Shown here: positions 58,146 to 64,000 of the stretch, one piece after another | Layout of the letters: each line of letters opens with the position of its first letter | Position numbering within the stretch: position 1 is the stretch's first letter | Assembly: GCF_016793485.1 (NCBI RefSeq) | Contig: NZ_JAEULZ010000026.1 | Span: forward strand, 62,001-126,000 | DNA: 64,000 bases | Source of the DNA: Mesorhizobium sp. | Lineage (GTDB): Bacteria; Pseudomonadota; Alphaproteobacteria; Rhizobiales; Rhizobiaceae | Direction: 5' to 3' | Notes under the pieces: model-generated | The model's database searches: none | What the model was told of the DNA's origin: nothing | What the model saw: the letters and a program-made list of their open reading frames with translations, nothing else | Made by a program: the position numbers and the translations under genes

Positions 58146-59123
58146 TCACACGGCGGCGGGCATAGGTTCCACTTCGATCGTCACGTGTGACAGGTCGTGT
58201 ATGTGTGCGAGCTTCTGCCGGTAGAATGCCGGCGCGCGCGGAGTCAGGGACCAGATCGATACGATCGCGGCGTGGTGCCCCGGTCCGAGCTGCCAGACAT
58301 GCAGGTCCGTGATCTGCTCGCCGTCCCGCTCGATCGCCTCGCGGATTTCCTCCGGCAGATCTTCGCCCGACGGCAAGTGGTCGATAAGCACGCCACCCGC
58401 GTCGCGGACTAGCCCCCACGACCAGCGCAGAATAACAACGCCACCGACGATGCCCATGGCCGGGTCCATCCAGTTCCAGCCATAGAGGCTGCCCAGTACG
58501 AGGGCGCTAATCGCCAGGATCGCGACCAGCGCGTCAGCGAGAACGTGAAAATAGGCAGCCCGCAGATTGTTGTCGTGTGCGCCCTTGGCGGCATGATGCC
58601 CATGTCCGTCGTGCCCATGTGCGTGATGCCCATGTGCGTGATGCCCGTGCCCGTGATGGCCATGATCTTCGCGCAGCAGCCAGGCGCTGAGGAGATTGAC
58701 CGCTAGTCCCAGGGCGGCGACCGAGATCGCTTGCGGAAAGTCGATCGCGACCGGGTTGTAGAGGCGCAGTACGCTTTCCCAGATGATCATCATCGCGACG
58801 AGCGCCAGCACGATGGCGCTGGCGAACGCCGCGAGGTCGCCTAGCTTGCCGGTGCCGAAGGTGAAGCGCGGGGTGCGCGCGTGCTTCCTGGCGAACATGT
58901 AGGCAAGCGCGGTGATCAGCATGGCGGCCGCGTGGGTGGACATGTGCCACCCGTCGGCCACCAGCGCCATGGAGCCATAAATCGTTCCGGCGACGATCTC
59001 CACGACCATCATGGTCGCTGTGATGGCAATCACGATCCATGTTCGCCGTTCGTTGCGTTCATGGTCGTCGCCCAGGAACACATGATCGTGCGGCGTTGAA
59101 AAGCGGCCGGACAAATCGTTCAT
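58146..59123 (-). CDS. dmeF: Cation diffusion facilitator DmeF (Co/Ni efflux)
   Basis: 325 residues with six membrane helices and a cytoplasmic C-terminal domain. It exports divalent metal ions against protons. Metal-site motifs are VADGWHMSTH (helix 2) and HVLADALV (193-200, helix 5). A 25-residue loop (153-177) between them is almost entirely His, Gly and Asp, typical of Co/Ni/Zn CDFs. The start overlaps the dmeR stop (ATGA). Confidence 0.93.
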   Translation of the reverse strand: MNDLSGRFSTPHDHVFLGDDHERNERRTWIVIAITATMMVVEIVAGTIYGSMALVADGWHMSTHAAAMLITALAYMFARKHARTPRFTFGTGKLGDLAAFASAIVLALVAMMIIWESVLRLYNPVAIDFPQAISVAALGLAVNLLSAWLLREDHGHHGHGHHAHGHHAHGHDGHGHHAAKGAHDNNLRAAYFHVLADALVAILAISALVLGSLYGWNWMDPAMGIVGGVVILRWSWGLVRDAGGVLIDHLPSGEDLPEEIREAIERDGEQITDLHVWQLGPGHHAAIVSIWSLTPRAPAFYRQKLAHIHDLSHVTIEVEPMPAAV

Positions 59124-59398
59124 TTCAGGTAGGTCCTTATAGCATCTATCAATTCGCCGGCGCCCTGCGCTCTGGCTGAGTCTTCATCATTGTCAGGGTT
59201 CACGACGTGCTCGCGGATATGATCCTCGAGCAGTTCGACTGTCAGCCCATTCATCGCGCCGCGCACCGAAGCAGCGAGGTTGAGTACCTCTCCGCACGGA
59301 GCGTCGGCCTCCAACGCACGTTCGATCGCTTCCATTTGTCCGCGCAGCCGCCGAACACGCGCGAGAAGCTTCTGCTTGTTCTTCACTGTATGGCTCAT
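59120..59398 (-). CDS. dmeR: Metal-sensing repressor DmeR (RcnR/CsoR family)
   Basis: A 92-residue all-helical repressor. The Ni/Co ligands of RcnR are all at the expected places: His3 (MSHTV), Cys35 (APCGEV), His60 (LEDH) and His64 (REHV). It controls dmeF, as shown for dmeRF in Rhizobium leguminosarum. Metal binding should release it from the palindrome just upstream. ATG at 59396-59398. Confidence 0.92.
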   Translation of the reverse strand: MSHTVKNKQKLLARVRRLRGQMEAIERALEADAPCGEVLNLAASVRGAMNGLTVELLEDHIREHVVNPDNDEDSARAQGAGELIDAIRTYLK

Positions 59399-59401
59399 AC
59401 C

Positions 59402-59418
59402 ATAGGGGGCTACCCTAT
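59402..59418. promoter_or_regulatory. Putative DmeR operator
   Basis: ATAGGG (59402-59407), a 5-base spacer, CCCTAT (59413-59418): a perfect 6-bp dyad with a G-tract, 4 bases before dmeR. RcnR-type operators are G-tracts flanked by short inverted repeats, so this is the likely autoregulatory site. Confidence 0.65.
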
Positions 59419-59505
59419 ATTTGCAGCTTTTGCAATGCTTATGCTGCGAGCGCTTGCGGTTGGCCGGCCATCACTGCACGATGGACGGATGTCGGAGGCA
59501 GACAC

Positions 59506-59703
59506 ATGGCAGACGCAAACGATATCCCGGCTCACCCGCAAGAAATGAAGGCGACCTACAAGGTCCGTGTAGGCAATATGATCTCGGTCGAAAGCACTGC
59601 CCGCATCACGCCGGCTGGCGTTGTCGCGGTCGGCGTCACCACTTTGCTGGTCGCGCTGGCCTTCACCGCGCTCGCAAGGCCGCGCCGCAGGTATTGGCGC
59701 TAG
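59506..59703 (+). CDS. Small single-helix membrane protein (65 aa)
   Basis: GGAGG eight bases ahead of the ATG at 59506 supports it. The first half is polar (QEMKATYKVRVGNMISVESTAR), followed by one hydrophobic helix (GVVAVGVTTLLVALAFTAL) and a basic tail RPRRRYWR that would stay in the cytoplasm. No family recognised. Confidence 0.6.
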   Translation: MADANDIPAHPQEMKATYKVRVGNMISVESTARITPAGVVAVGVTTLLVALAFTALARPRRRYWR

Positions 59704-59710
59704 CTAAGCC

Positions 59711-59926
59711 TCACGGCACCTTGCCGTCATACATCCGGAAAAGCGTCCATTCTTCGATGATCCGCTCGTCGGGCAGGTAGCAGAGGCCGATCTCGCCTCC
59801 GCTCTTGTCCTTCACGCTGTCCAGCCGCCCGCCCATCTTCATGCAGAATTCCGAAGCCGGATTGGCGATGGCGAATGCGGGCCCGGCCGCGAGCAGCAAG
59901 GCAACGACGAACAACCAGCGTGTCAT
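59711..59926 (-). CDS. DUF333 small periplasmic protein
   Basis: 71 residues with a signal peptide (LFVVALLLAAGPAFA) and the complete DUF333 core: NPASEFCMKMGGRLDSV, then GEIGLCYLPDERIIEEW and LFRMYDG. The two cysteines probably form a disulfide. Function unknown, sometimes labelled hemolysin-like. ATG at 59924-59926. Confidence 0.9.
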   Translation of the reverse strand: MTRWLFVVALLLAAGPAFAIANPASEFCMKMGGRLDSVKDKSGGEIGLCYLPDERIIEEWTLFRMYDGKVP

Positions 59927-60034
59927 TTCATTCGCCTCCGATGAGTCCGCCGCCTGGCCAACGTCAAGGCTTGGCCCAAGCCACTCCCCGTCCTGACATT
60001 GGGCCATGTTGCAGCCTATCTATAGGATGCCGGC

Positions 60035-60928
60035 ATGTCCGGCGAAACTACGATTCCACATCCCCTTTCCAACGAGCGTACTCTCGGCGCGGCGCTTGTC
60101 GTCGCATCGTCCGCCTTCTTCGCCATGGCCGGCATCTTCACCAAGTCCATCTCGACCGATCCGTGGACGATCGCCTGCTGGCGCGGCCTCGTCGGAGGCC
60201 TGCTCATCACTGGCTATGTAATCTGGCGATCAGGGCCGAACGGCCTGCGGCTCGACTTCGGCTGGCGCGGCTGGCTGATGGTCGCGGTCGGCGTCGCGGC
60301 CTCGCTGGGCTTTATCGCTTCCTTCAGGCTCACCTATGTCGCCAATGTCGCAGTCATCTACGCAGCGACGCCGCTGATCGCGGCGTTTCTGGAATGGATA
60401 TTCCTTCGCGTCCGGCCACGCCCCTTCACGCTTGCCATGGCGGTCGTGTGTCTGCTCGGCGTGGGCATCATCGTCTCTGGCGGTATCGGCAGCGGGAACA
60501 CCTTTGGCGATCTGGTCGCCCTCTGCATGACGGTTTCAAGCGCGATCTACCTCGTCATGATACGCGCCTTTCGCCACCTACCCGTCGTCTGGATCGGCGC
60601 GGTATCAGCCTTTATTCTTTTCGCGATGGGCTGGCTGACCACCGACCCGCTGGCGGTCTCGGCGCCAGACGCGTGGCGTATGGTGGGCTTCGGCGTTACC
60701 TTCGCCTTCGCGGTGGTGTTGTGGACGGAAGGAGCGCGTCTCATCCCTGCGTCGGAATCCGGTGTACTTGGCGCAGCCGAAGTCCCCTTCGCCATCCTGT
60801 TCGCCTGGATATTTCTCGCGGAGCTGCCGCCTGTCCTCAGCGTCGTCGGCGGTGCGGTGGTGCTGACAGCGGTCGTCCTGCATGCACTGCGCGCACGCCG
60901 CGCACCGCCGGTCCTGCCTGTCGGTTAG
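60035..60928 (+). CDS. DMT-superfamily (EamA) transporter
   Basis: 297 residues with ten predicted helices in two EamA repeats (about 18-150 and 160-290). AALVVASSAFFAMAGIFTK at the start and SESGVLGAAEVPFAILFAWIFLAELP in the second repeat are typical. Substrate unknown; relatives export amino acids and other metabolites. ATG at 60035. Confidence 0.92.
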   Translation: MSGETTIPHPLSNERTLGAALVVASSAFFAMAGIFTKSISTDPWTIACWRGLVGGLLITGYVIWRSGPNGLRLDFGWRGWLMVAVGVAASLGFIASFRLTYVANVAVIYAATPLIAAFLEWIFLRVRPRPFTLAMAVVCLLGVGIIVSGGIGSGNTFGDLVALCMTVSSAIYLVMIRAFRHLPVVWIGAVSAFILFAMGWLTTDPLAVSAPDAWRMVGFGVTFAFAVVLWTEGARLIPASESGVLGAAEVPFAILFAWIFLAELPPVLSVVGGAVVLTAVVLHALRARRAPPVLPVG

Positions 60929-62050
60929 CTACGCTGCCGCGATCGCCAGCGCATGCTCACGCGCATTCTCGCGCAACGCATCGAGATGGATGGACTTGAG
61001 CAGCGCTGCCAGGTCGCCCTGCGCCTCGTGGCCGCCGACTTCCTTCAGCATCAGCCACGACACTTCCTGCGCGCCGGCGACGCGCTTGCCGTTAGCGACT
61101 TCCCGCCAAACCTTGAGCGCCCTGATCAGCACGGCATGCACAACGTCCGAAAGTCCCGCCTTGCGGAACGCCGCGGTCAGCGCGACATCGCTTCCCGCTG
61201 CCAAAAGCGAGCGGATGCGCTGTTCCGACTGGCCGGACAACGCAACCAGCGCCGCGCCGAAGAAATCGACCTTTCCGTACGCGACGGCGCGGATGACGAA
61301 GCTCGCCGTCATGTCGCCGCGTACGCGCAAATGCGTGACGAGCGCCGGATATTCTTCCACGCGCGTACTGTCGATCAGCGTCAGCGACGCCTTCACACAG
61401 GCATCCTTCATGATCCGCTCGGCGCGCGTCGCGCCCATCAGCGCAACGACGAGCGGCGAGCCCTGCAGGGCTTCGCCGAGCTTCACCAGCAGCATGTGCC
61501 GGCAATCCGCAGGCAGCCGGGGATCGGCGATCAATGCCTCGCGCATCGCGCCTAAATGGCCGAAACGCTCGGCCATGCGGCGGAAGGAAAGCGGCGCGAT
61601 CTCCGCGCCGGCATTGGCGATCAGCACCTTGCAGGCATCCGCCTCGCCGATTTCAGCGATGACCGCCGAAAGCTCCATCGACAAGGACGCCCTGTCGGCC
61701 ACCAGCGATTGGGTTGCCTTTGGACCGCTCGCGACTCGCTCGATCAGGTCGGCGTCGGTCAGCAAAGGGGAGCGCGCCAGCACGACGGAGGCGACTTCCG
61801 GTTGATCCGCTGCCAGCACTGCAATGACCTGTGGCGGTGCGTGACGCGAGAGCGCCAGCGCCTCGGCCATGGCCTTGCGCACCTTTGCCGAAGGATCGTC
61901 GAGCAAGAGAGTCAGCGCGGCTTCCGCGGCGCAACGATCCTCGAAGGGCAGTTCGTGTTGCGCGTAGGCTCTCGACAGCGCGCCGGCTGCTGCCGCCCGT
62001 TCGGTTACCTTCGCAGTATTCGCCCATTTCAGAAAATGAGAAACGACCAT
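60929..62050 (-). CDS. DUF2336 domain protein
   Basis: A 373-residue helical protein matching DUF2336, with HEAT-like repeats at the N-terminus (AAEAALTLLLDDPSAKVRKAMAEALA and PEVASVVLARSPLLTDADLIERV). No signal peptide or catalytic motif. The function is unknown. Start ATG 62050; the stop adjoins the DMT gene stop. Confidence 0.88.
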   Translation of the reverse strand: MVVSHFLKWANTAKVTERAAAAGALSRAYAQHELPFEDRCAAEAALTLLLDDPSAKVRKAMAEALALSRHAPPQVIAVLAADQPEVASVVLARSPLLTDADLIERVASGPKATQSLVADRASLSMELSAVIAEIGEADACKVLIANAGAEIAPLSFRRMAERFGHLGAMREALIADPRLPADCRHMLLVKLGEALQGSPLVVALMGATRAERIMKDACVKASLTLIDSTRVEEYPALVTHLRVRGDMTASFVIRAVAYGKVDFFGAALVALSGQSEQRIRSLLAAGSDVALTAAFRKAGLSDVVHAVLIRALKVWREVANGKRVAGAQEVSWLMLKEVGGHEAQGDLAALLKSIHLDALRENAREHALAIAAA

Positions 62051-62113
62051 CAAAGCCGTAATGCCCCTCGCCCAACCCTGTGGCTCAGCTTCGAACCCTA
62101 GCCGGGAAATGGC

Positions 62114-62130
62114 TTACGATTGGTTAACCA
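62114..62130 (+). promoter_or_regulatory. Possible CtrA-type site
   Basis: TTACGATTGGTTAACCA resembles the CtrA recognition pattern (TTAA-N7-TTAA; TTAACCAT half-site), with one mismatch and a 6-base spacer. It lies between divergent DUF2336 and MaoC genes. Tentative. Confidence 0.25.
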
Positions 62131-62207
62131 TGTTGCTGACGCCTTGCCGCCCGGCCCGGTGACGCATATTCCTTCGGTACCCAGATTCAGAACCTCGGGA
62201 GGATCGG

Positions 62208-62660
62208 ATGGCCGGGTTGCATCTCGAGGAGTTCCGGGTCGGCTCCGTCATCAGGCACGGGCTGACCAAGACCGTCACCGAAAGCGACAACATGCTTTTC
62301 TCGGTGATGACGCTGAATCCACAGCCGCTGCACATCGATTTCGACTTCGCCTCCAAGAGCGAATGGGGCAAGCCGCTGGTCAACTCGCTGTTCACGCTGG
62401 GGCTGATGATCGGCATCTCGGTGCACGACACCACGCTCGGCACCACGCTCGCCAACCTTGGAATGACCGAGACGACGTTTCCCGCTCCAGTCTTCCATGG
62501 CGACACGATCAGGGTCGAGACGGAAGTCCTCTCCGTCCGCGAGTCAAAATCGAAGCCGGACCGCGGCATCGTCGAGATGGAGCATCGCGCCTACAATCAG
62601 AATGGCGTGCTGGTTGCGCGTTGCATCCGCCAGGCGATGATCCAGAAGAAGGCTGCCTGA
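62208..62660 (+). CDS. MaoC family (R)-specific enoyl-CoA hydratase-like dehydratase
   Basis: 150-residue single hot-dog domain. FRVGSVIRHGLTKTVTESD near the N-terminus and NPQPLHIDFDFA supply the Asp/His hydratase dyad (hydratase-2 motif). GGGAGGATCGG precedes the ATG. The stop overlaps the next gene (TGATG), so hydratase and CoA-ester lyase act together, plausibly on a mesaconyl- or malyl-type CoA ester. Confidence 0.9.
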   Translation: MAGLHLEEFRVGSVIRHGLTKTVTESDNMLFSVMTLNPQPLHIDFDFASKSEWGKPLVNSLFTLGLMIGISVHDTTLGTTLANLGMTETTFPAPVFHGDTIRVETEVLSVRESKSKPDRGIVEMEHRAYNQNGVLVARCIRQAMIQKKAA

Positions 62661-63535
62661 TGCGCTCGCTCCTGTTCGTGCCCGGAGATTCGGAGAAAAA
62701 GCTCGAAAAGGGATTCTCGGCCGGCGCGGACGTGATCATCATCGACCTCGAGGATTCTGTCGCCGCCTTAACCAAGCCAAAAGCGCGAAGCCTCGCCGCC
62801 GAAGCGATCCGCGCGCGTCCCAGCGGAGCCAAGGTTTATGTCCGCGTCAACGACCTCACCACCGGGCTGACCGACGACGACTTCGCGGCAGTCGTGCCCG
62901 CTAGGCCTGACGGCATTGTCCTACCGAAATCGCAGGGCGGTACGGACGTGCAGCACCTGTCGGTCAAGCTGCGTGTCGCCGAGATCGAGGCAGGCTTGCC
63001 TGATGGCGGCATTGCCATCATTCCGATCATCACGGAAACCGGGTTGGCCACGCTTTCGACCGCCACCTATCCCGGCTGCAGCCCGCGCCTTGCGGGCCTG
63101 ACATGGGGCGCGGAAGACCTTGCAGCCGAGATCGGCGCACGCACCAACCGTAACGCAGAGGGCCGCTATACCGACGTGTTCCGCCTCGCGCGCAGCGTCA
63201 CTTTGCTCGCCGCATCGGCTTCGGCGGTCGCGGCCATCGACACCGTCCATGTCGACTTTCGAGACCTCGGCGCGCTTCGTGCCGAATGCCTGGAAGCCGA
63301 GCGCGATGGCTTCACCGGAAAGCTCGCCATTCATCCCGCGCAGGTTCCGATCATCAACGAGGTCTTCACCCCGTCGCGCGAAGCCGTGGATCAGGCGAAT
63401 GCGCTCGTCGCGGCCTTTGCCGATGCCGGCAACCCAGGCGTCGTCGCGCTGGAAGGGCGGATGTACGACATCCCACACCTGAAACGGGCCCAACGCCTGC
63501 TGGCCCGCGCTCGCGACGCGGGCGTCCTGGCCTAG
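62660..63535 (+). CDS. CoA ester lyase (HpcH/HpaI aldolase / CitE family)
   Basis: 291 residues of the citrate-lyase-beta-like TIM barrel: RSLLFVPGDSEKKLEKG, the metal-binding LEDSV, PKSQGG, ITETGLATL, LTWGAEDLAAEIG and FTGKLAIHPAQVPI. It cleaves or hydrolyses malyl- or citramalyl-type CoA esters. Translationally coupled to the MaoC gene. The substrate cannot be told from sequence. Confidence 0.92.
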   Translation: MRSLLFVPGDSEKKLEKGFSAGADVIIIDLEDSVAALTKPKARSLAAEAIRARPSGAKVYVRVNDLTTGLTDDDFAAVVPARPDGIVLPKSQGGTDVQHLSVKLRVAEIEAGLPDGGIAIIPIITETGLATLSTATYPGCSPRLAGLTWGAEDLAAEIGARTNRNAEGRYTDVFRLARSVTLLAASASAVAAIDTVHVDFRDLGALRAECLEAERDGFTGKLAIHPAQVPIINEVFTPSREAVDQANALVAAFADAGNPGVVALEGRMYDIPHLKRAQRLLARARDAGVLA

Positions 63536-63824
63536 GCAAGCACGATCGCCACATCCTTGACAGCACCGGCGTTATTTCCCATGTCTGGCGTTATGAGCCA
63601 CGCGGAACGCCTTACCAGGTTTCTGAACAGGGTCTGCCCCATCGCGGGCAGTTGACCCCCGGCCCGGTCGTGTCGCGCCCGGCCGTGGGGCGTGACAGCC
63701 AAACCGCCTGAAACTGGCGGACGCTGGCAAAGGGTAGTCCGCATAGTGCGGCTCTCAGGCGACATCCACCCTTTTTAGATTTAGCTCCGTCCGCCCTGCG
63801 GTACGGACCACGATGAGGTCTGAC
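63536..63824. other. Intergenic region before rnk-like gene
   Basis: 289 bases without a gene I would support. Short frames here lack ribosome sites. The downstream part must hold the promoter of the rnk-like gene. Confidence 0.5.
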
Positions 63825-64000
63825 ATGACTTCCGATATCAGGACGCGGCGCAAGCCGCCCATCACATTTGGCCAGTCCGACTACGAACAACTGATGCGTC
63901 TCGCGGACTCCGGCGCCGGCAAACCCATCTTCGACGAGTTGCTGGCCGAACTCGAACGCGGGCGCGTCACACCGGACGCAAGGCTTGCCGACACTATCGT
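63825..64000 (+). CDS. rnk: Nucleoside diphosphate kinase regulator / GreA-GreB family protein (cut by window end)
   Basis: The first 58 codons are present. KPPITFGQSDYEQLMRLAD and FDELLAELERGRV match the coiled N-terminal start of Rnk-type proteins, which bind RNA polymerase and carry a GreA C-terminal domain. The rest lies beyond the window, so the assignment rests on the N-terminus only. ATG at 63825 after GAGG. Confidence 0.75.
   Translation, partial: MTSDIRTRRKPPITFGQSDYEQLMRLADSGAGKPIFDELLAELERGRVTPDARLADTI

Noticed and set aside
59875-60999. A 374-codon plus-strand frame around the DMT transporter
   Set aside because: Arg/His-rich out-of-frame shadow of the EamA gene, which has clear membrane helices in its own frame.
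63532-63765. A 77-codon minus-strand frame ending VKDVAIVLA
   Set aside because: No ribosome site, no recognisable domain, and it overlaps the end of the CoA ester lyase gene; not enough to call a gene.

Overview
This window is high-GC chromosomal DNA from an alphaproteobacterium. The gene set and gene order fit Rhizobiales, family Phyllobacteriaceae (Mesorhizobium/Aquamicrobium/Nitratireductor type). The reasons are the radC-map pair, a SecDF fusion with YajC, dmeRF, a gcvTHP operon behind a glycine riboswitch, a Tad/Cpa pilus locus, and a DUF1127 gene followed by CCUCCUCCC-loop small RNAs. I can place it to family level only from sequence features; the species is not determinable here.

Layout. 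1-4.6 kb (minus): recJ (cut by the window start), homoserine dehydrogenase, an AlaC-type aminotransferase and a small lipoprotein. 4.7-10.8 kb: class I PHA synthase, an M15-like lipoprotein, tRNA-Glu(TTC), an alpha/beta-hydrolase lipoprotein convergent with a zinc-peptidase lipoprotein, and a small conserved-looking protein. 11.1-16.2 kb: a sugar or polyol catabolic/uptake operon (Gfo/Idh dehydrogenase, ABC ATPase, permease, binding protein, GntR regulator), then an AI-2E family permease.

17.7-19.95 kb: the most unusual region. A native tRNA-Leu(TAG) on the minus strand is split through its anticodon arm by a 2.13 kb element bounded by 16-bp direct repeats. The element carries a different, intact tRNA-Leu(TAG), the N-terminal fragment of a T7-like phage RNA polymerase, four small ORFs, and CGGGCACA repeats next to both ends that look like integrase arm sites. 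No integrase is visible. It reads as a podovirus remnant whose own tRNA replaced the gene it destroyed.

20.3-34.3 kb: housekeeping genes. These are trigger factor, radC, map, a NUDIX hydrolase, a GDYXXLXY/DUF2157 pair, a DUF1127 gene with two tandem cuckoo/CcsR-like sRNA units (six hairpins), a secreted protein with a possible Cys-His-Asp triad, trmFO, a phytoene/squalene synthase-like gene, an Mth938-like gene, secDF, yajC and a DUF815 ATPase. 34.3-45.9 kb: phosphoglycolate phosphatase-like HAD, propionyl/acetyl-CoA carboxylase alpha subunit, the glutathione-dependent formaldehyde pair adhC/gfa, a YaiI protein, DUF1345, a repeat-built unknown protein, and the glycine riboswitch with gcvT-gcvH-gcvP.

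45.9-55.2 kb (minus): a diguanylate cyclase, then tadD, tadC, tadB, cpaF, cpaE, a tiny lipoprotein, cpaC and cpaB, with no pilin, prepilin peptidase or full-length cpaD in the window. 55.3-64 kb: DUF1275, parE, the metal-efflux pair dmeRF with a palindromic operator, small membrane and periplasmic proteins, a DMT permease, DUF2336, a MaoC hydratase with a CoA-ester lyase, and the start of an rnk/GreA-type gene.
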